Of a stretch of DNA of 64,000 bases, positions 61,896 through 64,000 are shown piece by piece; position 1 is the first letter of the stretch; each line of letters starts with the position of its first letter. Position numbers and translations under genes: made by a program. The stretch covers positions 1 to 64,000 of the forward strand of contig DASVTU010000006.1 of assembly GCA_036387415.1 (NCBI GenBank), read 5' to 3'. The notes under the pieces are model-generated. The model was not told the DNA's origin. It was given only the letters and a program-made list of their open reading frames with translations, and did not search any database. Source of the stretch: DASVTU01 sp036387415 (GTDB lineage: Bacteria > Acidobacteriota > Blastocatellia > Pyrinomonadales > Pyrinomonadaceae).

Positions 61896-62533
61896 CATCG
61901 ACATCCTCGCTTCGTGCCTCGACGGCTGCCTGCCATGAAAGGGCAGACACACCATCAGACCCACATACAGAAACTTTGATTAAATGTTGTAATCTTCCCG
62001 CGTTCAACCGCACCCGCTGCCCTGAGTCAATTCCATTCGCAAAAGGAGACCCAACCAGAAATTTCTATTTTCCCGTAATGGCTTCCCTCGGCGTTTTGGC
62101 CTTCACCCTCGGTGCGAGGTACCGGGTCTCGTTCTTCATCGGGCCTCCTCATTCGGAAGTGTTCACGACCGTCTCCTTTGCGGGCCTACCTTACTTGTCA
62201 TATAACCCAAGAGATATTTCCTACAACACCTGAAGTTCGTCTATAATGCCCGCGTTTGCCGGTTGCCCGTAAGGGACAATCCGACGGCAAACAGTTCCCC
62301 TCAATTTCATGATTTGCGACTGGGCTTTGGCGAACGGGGCGGGCTAGAAGTGTCACATGTCTCCGGAGCGGTACAAATGGCTTCGACACCGGCCTCCGAA
62401 ATCATAGCCGCCGCCCCCTTCACCGCCTGATACGCCAGCCTTCGGTGGGCAGAGTCTCGTCTGCGCACCGCACGTTTTTCTCCACTTGTTTCGCCCTTCC
62501 ACTCACGGTTCGGGCCAAAAGGGTTCACTCGCC
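61896..62533. other. Intergenic, no recognised element
   Basis: About 640 bases between the M1 remnant and the GH51 gene. No ORF with family signatures, no tRNA and no terminator-like hairpin was noticed. It contains the presumed GH51 promoter; no clear -35/-10 pair was identified. Confidence 0.4.
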
Positions 62534-64000
62534 ATGCGCGCACTGTTTTTCTGTCTTGCCCTGATAGTTGCGGGGCTGGTCGCCCCCCCCGCAACCGCGC
62601 AGAAGGTCGAATTGTTCGTCGACGCTTCAAAGGCCGGGGCGAAGATCGACCGCCAAATCTTCGGCCAGTTTGCCGAGCACCTCGGCAAAGGCGTTTACGA
62701 GGGCGTCTGGGTCGGGTCGGGCTCGCCCATCCCGAACACCCGGGGCATCCGTAACGACGTGGTCGCCGCGCTCAGGGCGATCAAGGTGCCTAACGTCCGC
62801 TGGCCGGGCGGCTGCTTCGCGGACGAATACCACTGGCGCAAAGGCATCGGCCCCCGGCGGCCGGAGACGCTCAACCCCAACTGGGGAGGCGTGATCGAGC
62901 CGAACACCTTCGGGACGCACGAGTTCATGGACTTCCTCGAACAGATCGGCGCCGGGGCGTTCCTCTCGGTCAACGTCGGCTCGGGCACCCCGCAGGAGGC
63001 CGCCGAGTGGCTGGAGTACCTGACCGCCGCGCAGCCGACGGCGCTGGCGAAGGAGCGCGTCGCCAACGGCCGCGCCACGCCTTACAAGATCGCCTACCTC
63101 GGCATCGGCAACGAATCCTGGGACTGCGGCGGCAACATGACGCCCGACTACTACGTGAGCCAGCTCAAGATCTACAGCCGCTTCGTCCGAAACTTCAACC
63201 CGGCGCAGCAGGAGAAGGAGAAGATGCTCAGGATCGCCGTCGGCCCGGGCGGCGGCGAGCCGCGCTTCACCGAGTGGACCGAGGCCGTCATGAAGGCGTA
63301 CCAGAACCGCCAGTGGAGCTGGGATATGGAAGGGCTCTCGCTCCACAACTACACGGTCGTGAACTGGGACAAGAAGCACTCGTCCGTCGGGTTCGGCGAG
63401 GCCGAGTACGCCCAAATCCTCAAGAAAACGCTGGAGATGGAGGGACTCATCCAGAAGCACTCGGCCATCATGGACAAGTATGACCCGCAGAAGAGGGTCG
63501 CCCTCGTCGTAGACGAGTGGGGCGCGTGGTATGCGCCGCTGCCCGGCAGCAACCCCGGCTTCCTGTACCAGCAGAACTCCTTGCGCGACGCCGTCCTCGC
63601 CGCTCTCAACCTCAACATCTTCGCCCGCCATTCCGACCGCGTGCGCATGGCCAACATCGCCCAGATGGTCAACGTCCTCCAGGCGATGATCCTGACGGAC
63701 AAAGAGAAGATGGTCCTAACCCCGACCTATCATGTCTTCAAGATGTACGTGCCGTTCCAGGACGCCACGTTCGTGCCGGTCGCCTTCAACTCCGGCAACT
63801 ACACACACGGCGACATCACTCTGCCGCGCGTGGACGCCGTCGCGGCCCGGGACGCGAACGGCAAGCTGTGGCTGGCAATCACGAATGTCGACCCCAACCG
63901 GCCCGCCGAGATCGAGGCGAGCCTAGACGGCGTCACAGCCACAGCGGTGACGGGCGAAACATTGACGGCGCCCAAAGTTGACAGCGTTAACACCTTCGAG
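62534..64000 (+). CDS. Glycoside hydrolase family 51 alpha-L-arabinofuranosidase, 3' truncated
   Basis: Open to the window end (489 codons visible). The signal peptide (LFFCLALIVAGLVAPPATAQ) contains an eight-C tract at 62583-62590. The mature protein starts KVELFVDASKAGAKIDRQIFGQFAEHLG, the GH51 N-terminus, followed by VRWPGGCFADEYHW. The acid/base Glu is in IGNESWDCGG and the nucleophile Glu in VVDEWGAWY. SLRDAVLAALNLNIFARHSDRV and NIAQMVNVLQAMI are also family hallmarks. The C-terminal beta-sandwich is partly visible. It releases arabinofuranose from arabinoxylan or arabinan. High GC, like the GH3 gene at the left edge. Confidence 0.93.
   Translation, partial: MRALFFCLALIVAGLVAPPATAQKVELFVDASKAGAKIDRQIFGQFAEHLGKGVYEGVWVGSGSPIPNTRGIRNDVVAALRAIKVPNVRWPGGCFADEYHWRKGIGPRRPETLNPNWGGVIEPNTFGTHEFMDFLEQIGAGAFLSVNVGSGTPQEAAEWLEYLTAAQPTALAKERVANGRATPYKIAYLGIGNESWDCGGNMTPDYYVSQLKIYSRFVRNFNPAQQEKEKMLRIAVGPGGGEPRFTEWTEAVMKAYQNRQWSWDMEGLSLHNYTVVNWDKKHSSVGFGEAEYAQILKKTLEMEGLIQKHSAIMDKYDPQKRVALVVDEWGAWYAPLPGSNPGFLYQQNSLRDAVLAALNLNIFARHSDRVRMANIAQMVNVLQAMILTDKEKMVLTPTYHVFKMYVPFQDATFVPVAFNSGNYTHGDITLPRVDAVAARDANGKLWLAITNVDPNRPAEIEASLDGVTATAVTGETLTAPKVDSVNTFE

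Overview
The window looks like chromosome from a GC-rich, Gram-negative-type soil heterotroph, most likely an Acidobacteriota of the Blastocatellia type. That placement is inference. It rests on gene content: many secreted glycoside hydrolases, CSLREA / choice-of-anchor / DUF4214 surface proteins, a CRTAC1-type FG-GAP protein fused to thioredoxin, and an ExeA-like ATPase paired with a repeat-rich HTH protein. There is no rRNA or tRNA to anchor taxonomy.

Layout. 1-8.9 kb: truncated GH3 glycosidase, divergent GH5 cellulase, and a two-gene surface-protein operon ending in a strong terminator. 9.1-10.7 kb: ExeA-like ATPase plus HTH protein whose gene carries 15-bp repeats. 10.9-18.5 kb: glycan/glycolipid cluster (GT39-like membrane protein, two GT4, one GT2, cytochrome P450, SGNH hydrolase). 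18.8-23.1 kb: zinc-ribbon membrane protein, then a vWA / PP2C / kinase triad matching the TerY-P type linked to phage defence. 23.2-31.4 kb: MptB-like mannosyltransferase, a Kup potassium transporter with a KdpDE-like two-component pair, small membrane proteins and an HhH lipoprotein. 31.65-31.8 kb: an unassigned small RNA gene with consensus promoter and terminator. 32-35.7 kb: 7TM-SpoIIE phosphatase, CoA-binding protein, GH16 glucanase.

36.2-39.1 kb holds the most notable gene: an FG-GAP/ASPIC-UnbV/thioredoxin protein read through an in-frame TGA that is followed by a near-ideal bacterial SECIS hairpin, i.e. a predicted selenoprotein. 39.4-47.3 kb: large GH13 amylase/pullulanase, alcohol dehydrogenase, LLM flavin oxidoreductase, and a HipA-like/DUF3037 pair.

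47.4-56.4 kb is an accessory region. Short genes on the minus strand are separated by ~105-bp attC-like integron recombination sites (no integrase in view, so CALIN-like). Internally deleted IS6-family elements and a compositionally foreign amidohydrolase lie among them, followed by a second group of attC-like sites in the opposite orientation around a lipoprotein and a methyltransferase. 56.7-61 kb: a giant beta-helix/Calx-beta/DUF4214 surface protein. 61-64 kb: a decayed M1 peptidase and the start of a GH51 arabinofuranosidase running off the window.

Together the GH3, GH5, GH13, GH16 and GH51 enzymes indicate a secreted plant-polysaccharide-degrading lifestyle. All starts and functions are read from sequence alone; no database search was possible.
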